From assembly GCA_944412445.1 (NCBI GenBank), contig CALYBJ010000016.1, forward strand, positions 1 through 55,295: DNA of 55,295 bases, given 5' to 3'. Below, piece by piece: positions 43,295 through 50,471 of the stretch (within the stretch, counting starts at the first letter, position 1; each line of letters starts with the position of its first letter). The notes under the pieces are model-generated. The model had not been told where the DNA came from. It made no database searches and saw only the letters and a list, made by a program, of their open reading frames with translations. The stretch is from an uncultured Clostridia bacterium. Its GTDB lineage: Bacteria; Bacillota; Clostridia; Oscillospirales; Acutalibacteraceae. The translations under genes were made by a program, and so were the position numbers.

Positions 43295-44060
43295 AATAAT
43301 ACATCTTTTATGTTTTGCGCTGATTTTTTCTATCACATTTTCGGCGTCGGTGTCGGCGTCAACTTTGTACAATGAATTAAGCAAGGATTTTTTGGTTACA
43401 AAAAACAACTGCACAACCGCTTTTTTACTCAGTCCCGTTAAGGTATCAGAGCTTTCAGCAGAAAATATTATTTTCTTTGACTCAGATAATAAACAGCTTT
43501 CGGAAAACAGCAATATAGCCACGGGAACATCTTTTTCATATTTCGGCGAGTTCGGAGAGGTAACACAGTGTATTTTACTTGGAGACACTGACTGCGACGG
43601 ACTTATTACGGCAGGAGATGCAAGAAAAGCGCTGCAAATGGCGGCGTTTATCGAGGATTCTGAGGATATTGAATGGCTCGCCGGAGATATAAATTCAGAC
43701 GGAAGTGTAACAGCCTCCGATGCCCGCAGAATTTTAAGATTTTCTGCTCAGCTTGAGGATTTTTCCGATTTTAAGGCAGCTTTTAACGATAAAGAAAACA
43801 AAACGGAATATGACGAGTCATCAGTTACCGTATTTTTAAAGAAAGACTTTGATAACAGCGAGGAAAGTCTGAAGCCTGAATTTTACGGAAGCGAGCTTGT
43901 ATCAGAGGTAACAATAAACAACAATAAGTATAAGACTTGTTATATTTTAACCCTTAAAAAGCCGGGGGAAGAAAACATAGAAAAGCTTATTGAAAGTCTT
44001 AATGAAAATGATAATATCATTCTCATTGAAAGAAACGGTGTCGGATATATTAATATGTAA
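43278..44060 (+). CDS. Secreted protein with central dockerin domain
   Basis: 260 residues. A signal peptide (~1-28, ending SASVSAS) precedes an unknown N-terminal part, a complete type I dockerin at ~100-160 with two calcium loops (GDTDCDGLITAGDARKAL and GDINSDGSVTASDARRIL), and a C-terminal domain of ~90 residues ending ILTLKKPGEENIEKLIESL and NIILIERNGVGYI. That last domain resembles the inhibitor-I9-like modules found in secreted clostridial proteins, as an inference only. No enzyme domain is present. AGGGAG precedes the ATG. Dockerins usually sit at the C-terminus; here the domain is central. Confidence 0.84.
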   Translation: MKKKIRIIHLLCFALIFSITFSASVSASTLYNELSKDFLVTKNNCTTAFLLSPVKVSELSAENIIFFDSDNKQLSENSNIATGTSFSYFGEFGEVTQCILLGDTDCDGLITAGDARKALQMAAFIEDSEDIEWLAGDINSDGSVTASDARRILRFSAQLEDFSDFKAAFNDKENKTEYDESSVTVFLKKDFDNSEESLKPEFYGSELVSEVTINNNKYKTCYILTLKKPGEENIEKLIESLNENDNIILIERNGVGYINM

Positions 44061-44079
44061 AGCCTTAAATAATATCAGA

Positions 44080-44116
44080 GTCCCCGAATACATGAGTATT
44101 CGGGGACCGATTTTTC
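44080..44116 (+). terminator. Terminator of the second dockerin gene
   Basis: GTCCCCGAATAC and GTATTCGGGGAC form a 12 bp perfect stem with loop ATGA, followed by CGATTTTT. It separates convergent genes. Confidence 0.92.
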
Positions 44117-44138
44117 ATCCTTTTTTCCTTTGCAAAAT

Positions 44139-45494
44139 TTATTCAAGATACAGGGTTACATTATAGTCGTCAAGTCCGTAATTGCCGGCTGAGTTTTTTA
44201 TAAGCTCTTTTATATCGGCTTCTTCTCCGTCGATTGTTTTTATATGTATCCTTTTTAATATAAAATCAAGTCGGTCAAGAGCCTTTAAAAGCACATCGCC
44301 CTTAGGAGTACCCTCGCAAAAGCTTTGATTTCCCTCAAATACTCCTCTTACAAGCTCCGATATATAGTTTTTCAAAAGAACTTTCTTTAAAGACTTATCG
44401 CATTTAGCATGAAGAAGCACCGCTGTATTTCCCACGGTGATTTTATTAAGCAGCTTCCCCGCTCCTTTTATAAACGGATAAAGCTTCTCATTTGCTCCGC
44501 CGTTAATCTTTCTTAGCACGGCTTCAGGTCTTTCCTTCATATCCTCAAGGAGATTTAAAATCATGCTGTCAAACAAATCGGAAAGATACTGCTTACAGCT
44601 TTTGCCTTTTGTATCCCACTGAAAATCGGGACATGGTATGGTTTTAATATCAACCTTGCTTTTATCTTCCACCGTCACAAGGCGCATTACCGAGGGGCAG
44701 GCTATTACCGAGCCGGTGCATACATCGTAAATCTTGTTGCCTCTGGGAGTTACCTTTAAATTTACGCTTTGATTGTGCATATGTCCCGTAAAAACAAGAT
44801 GAACGCCCTCGTCAGCCAGCATTGTGGTTATCTCACCGCCGTTCTTCTGTACGCAGGTAGGAACTATTGAAAAAATCGGCTGACCCGGCAGAAGCGGATA
44901 ATGATTCATGGCTATAAGCATCTGACCGTCTTTTTTAGCCTTCGCCGTCTGCTCCTTGATCCAGCTTATCTGCTCCTCATCATAGGTCTGGAAATCACCG
45001 CAGTCACCGTCATTATTAAGGGCAAGCAATCTTACGCCTTCTCCCAACTGAGCAACATAAGATAAATGCTTTCTGTCACAGGCTATTGCCTGCTTAAAGC
45101 CGAATTCATAATACAAGCCGTAAAGCTCTTCTCTTTTTGTTCCCTCCGGGCTTATTCTTCCTGTTTCGTCAAAAGCAAAGCAATTATCTTCAAAATCATG
45201 GCCGGCGGTTATAACATATATTTTTTTGCCCTTTTCCCGAAGCTTTTTAAGCTCCTCGATAAAAGCCAGATGGCTTTCCTTTTCTCCGTTAAAAGACAAA
45301 TCGCCGGCTATAAGTATTATATCGGCTTCCTTTGAATTTCCCAGATATTCAAAAAGCGCTTTATTTATACTCTCCGTTTCCGCAAAGCATTTTTGCTCGT
45401 ACCTCATGAATTTCTCGTACTCTTCTCCGAAAGCCCCCAGAGAATTTTTAAAATAATGAGTATCGGTTATTACAAAAAATTTAAGCTTTTCCAT
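44139..45494 (-). CDS. Metallophosphoesterase
   Basis: 451 residues. Metal-binding motifs in order are FVITDTHYF, IAGDLSFNGE, ITAGHDFED (GNHD in most relatives, here GHDFE), AMNHYPLL and FTGHMHNQS. The C-terminal ~150 residues are helical and without a known domain. It resembles purple-acid/Icc-like phosphohydrolases. There is no signal peptide, so it is cytoplasmic. The stop of the DUF4965 gene lies 2 nt before its start, so the pair is translated from one message. The substrate is unknown. Confidence 0.87.
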   Translation of the reverse strand: MEKLKFFVITDTHYFKNSLGAFGEEYEKFMRYEQKCFAETESINKALFEYLGNSKEADIILIAGDLSFNGEKESHLAFIEELKKLREKGKKIYVITAGHDFEDNCFAFDETGRISPEGTKREELYGLYYEFGFKQAIACDRKHLSYVAQLGEGVRLLALNNDGDCGDFQTYDEEQISWIKEQTAKAKKDGQMLIAMNHYPLLPGQPIFSIVPTCVQKNGGEITTMLADEGVHLVFTGHMHNQSVNLKVTPRGNKIYDVCTGSVIACPSVMRLVTVEDKSKVDIKTIPCPDFQWDTKGKSCKQYLSDLFDSMILNLLEDMKERPEAVLRKINGGANEKLYPFIKGAGKLLNKITVGNTAVLLHAKCDKSLKKVLLKNYISELVRGVFEGNQSFCEGTPKGDVLLKALDRLDFILKRIHIKTIDGEEADIKELIKNSAGNYGLDDYNVTLYLE

Positions 45495-45496
45495 AC

Positions 45497-47434
45497 TTAC
45501 TTGCCTTTATTCATTATCATGTCCTTAAGAACAGGCATCCAAAGTCCGCCCTGTACGCTTCTGTGGCAAAAGCCCTTTCTTTCCGGCTTCTTCGTTTCGT
45601 ACCAGTCTGTAAAGGGATATTTATCCTTTGCGTCTGCAAGGTATGCAAGCATACACTTTGAAAAAAGCTCCGTATTGTATCCCGTGGTGTCAAGACATGA
45701 AGCCCACATCATCCAGTCTGTTTTCGTGAAATCCCCACGGCAGTCAAGGGGCACTCCGTATATATTAAGATTTTCAATGTATTTATTGCTTTCATTAGCG
45801 TAAATACTGCTTTTGAACAGGTTAAAGCCGAAAATCATATCCCATACAAGATTATATTTTAAGCTCCATGTGTAAATAAGTCCTACCGAAAACTCAAGAT
45901 AACCTTTCCACTGCGCAAGCCTTGTAAGGGATTCCGCATAAAGCTTCGCCTTATAAAAATAGTCGTTTTCAATTCCCAGCGCGTCGCATATCTTTCCGAA
46001 TGCCGCGATTCCCATAACTTCCTTTATGGCAAGGTTGACATTCTTTTTGCTTTGTCCCGCAAAATCGTCCGTGCATAGCTGCCAGTCAAGCACAACTCCG
46101 GTATCTACAAGGAAATCCGCCCATTCCTTAAGCTTATCAAAATTATCCTTTATCTGAGAAGGATCTCCCGTAACATAATAGTAGGCATAGGACATTATTA
46201 TCATGTTTCCGCATTCCTCAACAGGCATCTGCTCATCTTCATAATAATATTTGTCGAAGTCCTCAAGCTTATATACTTCGTTTTTATTAACCGGCTGTCC
46301 ATGGGCATCTTTCGTTCCCAATGCGTATATCTGTCCGTTTGCAATAGGATATGTGCCTATATCGTGAGGAGCATAGTCAGGTTCCCATATTTTCATTCTT
46401 GAAAACTCAAATATTCCTGTCATCATGGCTTTTACAAGCTCAGGCCTGTATAAAAGATACATAGGTATCGACGGATAAGATACATCGACGGTGTTTATAC
46501 ATCCGTTTGAATGACATTCCTTTGATAAATACAAAAGCTCGCCTTTTCCGTTCCTTACAAGCTTATGAGCCGCCGGAACCTGCCTTGCGGCGCTTGTCAA
46601 TATCTGCACATAGCCTTCGCCGAATTTTTCGCCGTCTTTTATTATTCTTTCACCCTGCTTTATAATCTCATCAAGCAAAACATCGTGATTATATTTTAAA
46701 AACGCCAGAGCCTCTCCCATGGTTTTAAATTTTTCAGTCCAAAGGCCTTTCAGCTTTTCACCGAAATACTCAATTGAGTAAATATCGTCAAAGGCTATAA
46801 TATTGCTTTCTCTTTCAGCGCCGTCAAGCTGAGAAAAGCTTATAACTGACTTTAAATGCTGACAGCCCCCTCTTCCCAGAGAAATTTCTCCTCCGGTTAA
46901 ATACAAGTATCCCCAGTCGGCTGATACTCCGTCGCCCGACTTGCTTAAAGGCTTCTGCTCAATCTGCCCCAGCTGTCCGTAATCTCCGAAGCTGTCATTG
47001 AAAATTTTTCCTTCAAGCTTCTTTTTCTTGTCGTCATAGCAAAATCCGCCGTCAGCCGTAAGCTCTATTTTTACATCGTGCTTTTGACCGTCTGTGCTTC
47101 TTACCTCGTAATCTATACAGGAGCACGGCAGCGACATAACATGAAGGTCGCTGAACAGCAGCGGCGTCCAGAAGGTCACTGTCAGTCTTATTTTCTTATT
47201 TTCAAAAACATATTCCGTAGTATAAGGCTCAATATTCAGCGCCGTTTGTTTTATGGGCTTTCCGGGACATTTTCCCAAAAATCTGAATTTTTCTCCGTCA
47301 ACTGTTACCGTTCCCGTAAGCTTCTTCTCGATTCCGCACCACAGAACGGTATTGCTGTCATATAGCTTCTCTGTCCGTGACCATATACTGAAAAAAGGGT
47401 CACAGGTTATTAACGGATATGCAGGAAGTTTCAT
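45497..47434 (-). CDS. DUF4965 / glutaminase A-like family protein
   Basis: 645 residues. The start YPLITCDPFFSIWSRTEKLYD and the C-terminal CHRSVQGGLWMPVLKD are hallmarks of the family that carries DUF5127, DUF4965 and DUF1793 and includes fungal secreted glutaminase GtaA. Internal blocks are TVDVSYPSIPMYLLYRP, YAPHDIGTYPIANGQ, VEECGNMIIM and FAGQSKKNVNLAIK. The (alpha/alpha)6 core resembles glycoside hydrolases, and bacterial members may act on glycans; the real substrate is not settled. No signal peptide is seen. It is the first gene of a two-gene operon with the phosphoesterase. Confidence 0.85.
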   Translation of the reverse strand: MKLPAYPLITCDPFFSIWSRTEKLYDSNTVLWCGIEKKLTGTVTVDGEKFRFLGKCPGKPIKQTALNIEPYTTEYVFENKKIRLTVTFWTPLLFSDLHVMSLPCSCIDYEVRSTDGQKHDVKIELTADGGFCYDDKKKKLEGKIFNDSFGDYGQLGQIEQKPLSKSGDGVSADWGYLYLTGGEISLGRGGCQHLKSVISFSQLDGAERESNIIAFDDIYSIEYFGEKLKGLWTEKFKTMGEALAFLKYNHDVLLDEIIKQGERIIKDGEKFGEGYVQILTSAARQVPAAHKLVRNGKGELLYLSKECHSNGCINTVDVSYPSIPMYLLYRPELVKAMMTGIFEFSRMKIWEPDYAPHDIGTYPIANGQIYALGTKDAHGQPVNKNEVYKLEDFDKYYYEDEQMPVEECGNMIIMSYAYYYVTGDPSQIKDNFDKLKEWADFLVDTGVVLDWQLCTDDFAGQSKKNVNLAIKEVMGIAAFGKICDALGIENDYFYKAKLYAESLTRLAQWKGYLEFSVGLIYTWSLKYNLVWDMIFGFNLFKSSIYANESNKYIENLNIYGVPLDCRGDFTKTDWMMWASCLDTTGYNTELFSKCMLAYLADAKDKYPFTDWYETKKPERKGFCHRSVQGGLWMPVLKDMIMNKGK

Positions 47435-47556
47435 TATATTATCCCCCTAATATTGTTTTCTTTTATTTTACTTCATAAGCTTATCAAAAGCAAGCAAAAC
47501 TTACTGTTTTTAAGCATTTTACACACTTTATTTATATATTTTTAATAACTTACCTC

Positions 47557-47584
47557 AAAAAAAGGAGCCGCTTTAAACGGCTCC
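47557..47584 (-). terminator. Terminator of the GH51 gene
   Basis: Read on the minus strand, GGAGCCG and CGGCTCC form a 7 bp stem with loop TTTAAAG, followed by a run of seven T. It begins 5 nt after the GH51 stop codon. Confidence 0.92.
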
Positions 47585-47589
47585 CGGTT

Positions 47590-49719
47590 TTACGCTATAT
47601 TAAATATGCTTTTTATCTGATTTATCAGATTAGAAAAGAAATCTATTATCGTCTGTATTGCCGGTGTGAAATATGTATTTGTTTCCGGCATTTCAGGCAA
47701 ATGATATATGTTTTCCGTTGTTCCCTCTCCGTAGGATATTCTTATAACATTCACTGAATATCCGGCTGCCGTAAACAGCAGTCCGTCATTTTTAGGCGAA
47801 AGCTCTTTTTCATAAGGAACCGTCGTCATATTCCCCACGGTATTGCAGGCCCTCTTTGTATACGAAGATAAAATCTGCGCGTCGGCGTCATTTATTTTGC
47901 CGAAACCTTCTGTATCAATATCAATTACCTTTGCGATTCCCGAGGCGTTGACTATTTTTACATATATGATTTCCTTTTCCTCGTCAACCGTTGCCACCTG
48001 ATAAATTCCGTCTCTGTCATATTCGGTGTTTATAAGCTTTGTGCCAAGATTATTTGAATTAAGCATCTGAACATAATAGCTGGGTGACGAAGCCACACTC
48101 TGAGAATCAAACCATGTTCCGTTTATTGTCCAGCACTGGGCGTTGAGCTTCGCAAAAGCAGGCGCATACGACGCCATTACCACTATGTCGCTGTTCCTCT
48201 CAAGCCCTGTCATAAAGCTCGCTTCCTCTATCGCCGCCCACAAATTGCATTTTGTGTTCATTGTTCCGACCCCGTCTGCCGTTGCCGCATATTCACCTAA
48301 AAATACCTTTCCGCCGTTTCTGTCATAGCTGTCATATCGATCGTTATTATCGAAAAGATATCCTCCCGACGTATAGTAATGCTCATCCACTATCGTATCA
48401 GGATATAATGTATTTACCTTTTCCCAGGCGTAGTCAAATTCATCTCCCTCAAGCCAGGCGCCCGATGTGGTTATTATCTGAAGCTCCGGATAGGCTTCGT
48501 TTACAGCCTCTTTGATTACGGCAAAATTATCCCAGTATATGTCTCCCCAGTTCTCATTGCCTATTGCAATATATTTCAAATCAAAGGCTTCCGGATGTCC
48601 GTTTTCCGCTCTCTTCTGTCCCCAGTATGTATCTGTTCCGCCGTTGCAGTACTCCACAAAATCAAGTATATCCTGCACAAGAACATTCCATTCCTCCGTA
48701 CCGGGCTTTATTGACTGATAAGGATTTACCCTGCCCTGACAAAGTACCCCTGCACTGAATACAGGTACAGGCTCCGCTCCCAAATCATCGCAGAGCTGTA
48801 AATATTCATGATAACCTATTTCGTATGAGTTATTATATTCCCTGCCGCTGTAAAGATCCTGCCACAGGTTATAATTCTGTTTTCTTTCTTCAATGGGACC
48901 TATGCTGTTTTTCCAGTTGTAAATATTATCAAAGCTGTCGCCCTCTACAAAACAGCCTCCCGGAAATCTTATAAATCTCGGATGCAGATCCTCTATAACC
49001 TTATACAAATCACTTCTCAGAGAGGTGTATTTCCATTCGCTGCTTCCGTATCCGTGACTGCTCTGAGGTATAAGCGAAACAAAATCCATAAGAATTGTTC
49101 CCTGTCCGTCAAACTCAACCGTAAAAGCGCCGTCCTCAGCAGCCTTTGAAATCAGCTCTACAGTAACCTTGCTCCATTCTCCGCAGTCAGATATATCAGC
49201 CTTTACCTTTTCGCCGTTGCTTTCGGAATCAAGATACATATATACATCGCCGTCAAAATCTATGTTTTTAAAATATACCGACGCCGTGTATTTTTCTCCT
49301 GCCTTGAATCCCATGTCAGGCGTATTTCGCTTTTCCTCATTCATGGTATATGACATATAATCATAATATTCCACATAGCCTATATTCGTTACTGAGCCGC
49401 TGCCGGTTACTTTAAGGTATTTGGTGTTATTTTCATTCATTGGCGTTTCCTCAGCAATTTCAGCCGCAACGCCCTTTGTCCTCCATGCGCACATTGAATT
49501 GCTCGGATATTCAAAGGAATCGTTTGCCGCAAGATTCGCACAAAGGCCTCCTTCAACCGCATAGCTTATATCCTCTAAAAACAAACCGTAAAGCGTGTCG
49601 CTTACATCATGGCCGATATTGTCAGCTGAAATTTCAAGCTTAATATCAACCGCCGAACTATACACGCTCATTGAAAAAATCATTGCCGCACAAAGCAAAA
49701 CAGATACAATTTTTTTCAT
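47590..49719 (-). CDS. Secreted GH51 alpha-L-arabinofuranosidase
   Basis: 709 residues. A signal peptide (1-23, SVLLCAAMIFSMSVYSSA), then GLFLEDISYAVEGGLCANL typical of GH51, a carbohydrate-binding-like insert (~95-215), and the catalytic barrel with RFPGGCFVEGDSF, acid/base E389 in IAIGNENWGD and nucleophile E476 in VFLGEYAA. It should release L-arabinose from arabinoxylan or arabinan outside the cell. The C-terminus ends in an amphipathic segment (IQTIIDFFSNLINQIKSIF), like that of the small protein at 10.3 kb. No dockerin is attached. It has its own promoter and terminator. Confidence 0.93.
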   Translation of the reverse strand: MKKIVSVLLCAAMIFSMSVYSSAVDIKLEISADNIGHDVSDTLYGLFLEDISYAVEGGLCANLAANDSFEYPSNSMCAWRTKGVAAEIAEETPMNENNTKYLKVTGSGSVTNIGYVEYYDYMSYTMNEEKRNTPDMGFKAGEKYTASVYFKNIDFDGDVYMYLDSESNGEKVKADISDCGEWSKVTVELISKAAEDGAFTVEFDGQGTILMDFVSLIPQSSHGYGSSEWKYTSLRSDLYKVIEDLHPRFIRFPGGCFVEGDSFDNIYNWKNSIGPIEERKQNYNLWQDLYSGREYNNSYEIGYHEYLQLCDDLGAEPVPVFSAGVLCQGRVNPYQSIKPGTEEWNVLVQDILDFVEYCNGGTDTYWGQKRAENGHPEAFDLKYIAIGNENWGDIYWDNFAVIKEAVNEAYPELQIITTSGAWLEGDEFDYAWEKVNTLYPDTIVDEHYYTSGGYLFDNNDRYDSYDRNGGKVFLGEYAATADGVGTMNTKCNLWAAIEEASFMTGLERNSDIVVMASYAPAFAKLNAQCWTINGTWFDSQSVASSPSYYVQMLNSNNLGTKLINTEYDRDGIYQVATVDEEKEIIYVKIVNASGIAKVIDIDTEGFGKINDADAQILSSYTKRACNTVGNMTTVPYEKELSPKNDGLLFTAAGYSVNVIRISYGEGTTENIYHLPEMPETNTYFTPAIQTIIDFFSNLINQIKSIFNIA

Positions 49720-49740
49720 ATTACCACTTCCTTTTTATAT

Positions 49741-49770
49741 ATTATAAATAAAATTTTGAATATTTGTCAA
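49741..49770 (-). promoter_or_regulatory. Consensus promoter of the GH51 gene
   Basis: On the minus strand a perfect TTGACA and a perfect TATAAT are separated by 18 bp, ending 22 nt before the start codon. It is divergent from the pyrR promoter, 12 bp away. Confidence 0.88.
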
Positions 49771-49782
49771 TATATAATTCAA

Positions 49783-49811
49783 TTGATTTTTATAATCGTT
49801 TATGATATCAT
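49783..49811 (+). promoter_or_regulatory. Promoter of pyrR
   Basis: TTGATT and TATCAT are separated by 17 bp. The predicted start is near 49818, so the leader is only ~9 nt and has no room for a pyr attenuator. Confidence 0.7.
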
Positions 49812-49826
49812 ACATTTGGTGATAGT

Positions 49827-50366
49827 ATGAAGCTTAAATCATATATTATGGATAAATATGCAGTTTCAAGAGCCCTTAAAAGGATTTCCTTTGAAATTGA
49901 AGAACGCAACAAGGGCTTTGACGGCGTCTGCCTTATCGGAATAAGAAGAAGAGGTCTTCCTCTTGCAAAAATTATTGCCGATTTCGCAATGCAGAATGAA
50001 AACGCCGTCCTTCCCATAGGTTCTGTGGATATTACCCCTTTCAGAGACGATGTAAACAGCTCCGGCAGCATTAACAAGCCTGAGAGCTTTAATATAGATT
50101 TTGATATCAACAACAAGAAAGTCGTTCTCGTTGACGATGTTATACACACAGGACGCTCGGTAAGAGCCGCTATCGACGCGATTTTTTCCATAGGCAGACC
50201 CGCATCCATACAGCTTGCCGTTCTCATCGACAGAGGCCACAGAGAGCTTCCGATACGCCCTGACTATGTAGGCAAAAATATTCCTACCTCATCATCGGAA
50301 ATTATTAAGGTATGCGTTCCCGATATTGACGGCGAAACTTCCGTTGCTATTTACACATCAGACTGA
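49827..50366 (+). CDS. pyrR: PyrR bifunctional regulator / uracil phosphoribosyltransferase
   Basis: 179 residues, full length. KRISFEIEERNKGFDGVCLI, IRRRGLPLA, DITPFRDDV, the PRPP loop VVLVDDVIHTGRSVRAAID and ALIDRGHRELPIRPDYVGKN-like segments (here VLIDRGHRELPIRPDYVGKN) identify it. In Bacillus PyrR binds pyr mRNA leaders in response to UMP and causes termination, and has weak UPRTase activity. No pyr genes or anti-terminator leader lie nearby, so any regulation acts on remote pyr transcripts. The ribosome site is poor (GGTGAT). Confidence 0.95.
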   Translation: MKLKSYIMDKYAVSRALKRISFEIEERNKGFDGVCLIGIRRRGLPLAKIIADFAMQNENAVLPIGSVDITPFRDDVNSSGSINKPESFNIDFDINNKKVVLVDDVIHTGRSVRAAIDAIFSIGRPASIQLAVLIDRGHRELPIRPDYVGKNIPTSSSEIIKVCVPDIDGETSVAIYTSD

Positions 50367-50413
50367 AAATACACAAAAAATTGCCGTTATATTTTGATTT
50401 ATTCTGTTTACTA

Positions 50414-50442
50414 TTGCATTATTTCAGATTATTATATATAAT
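50414..50442 (+). promoter_or_regulatory. Promoter of the TIM-barrel/acyl-CoA-synthetase fusion gene
   Basis: TTGCAT and a perfect TATAAT are separated by 17 bp, ~30 nt upstream of the start codon. Confidence 0.78.
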
Positions 50443-50471
50443 GTATAAAAATAAAAAAAAGAGGTTATGAT

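Noticed and set aside
1533..44060. A cellulosome gene cluster
   Set aside because: Two dockerin proteins exist but no cohesin or scaffoldin is in the window, and the hydrolases here (GH2, GH51, GH29) carry no dockerin.
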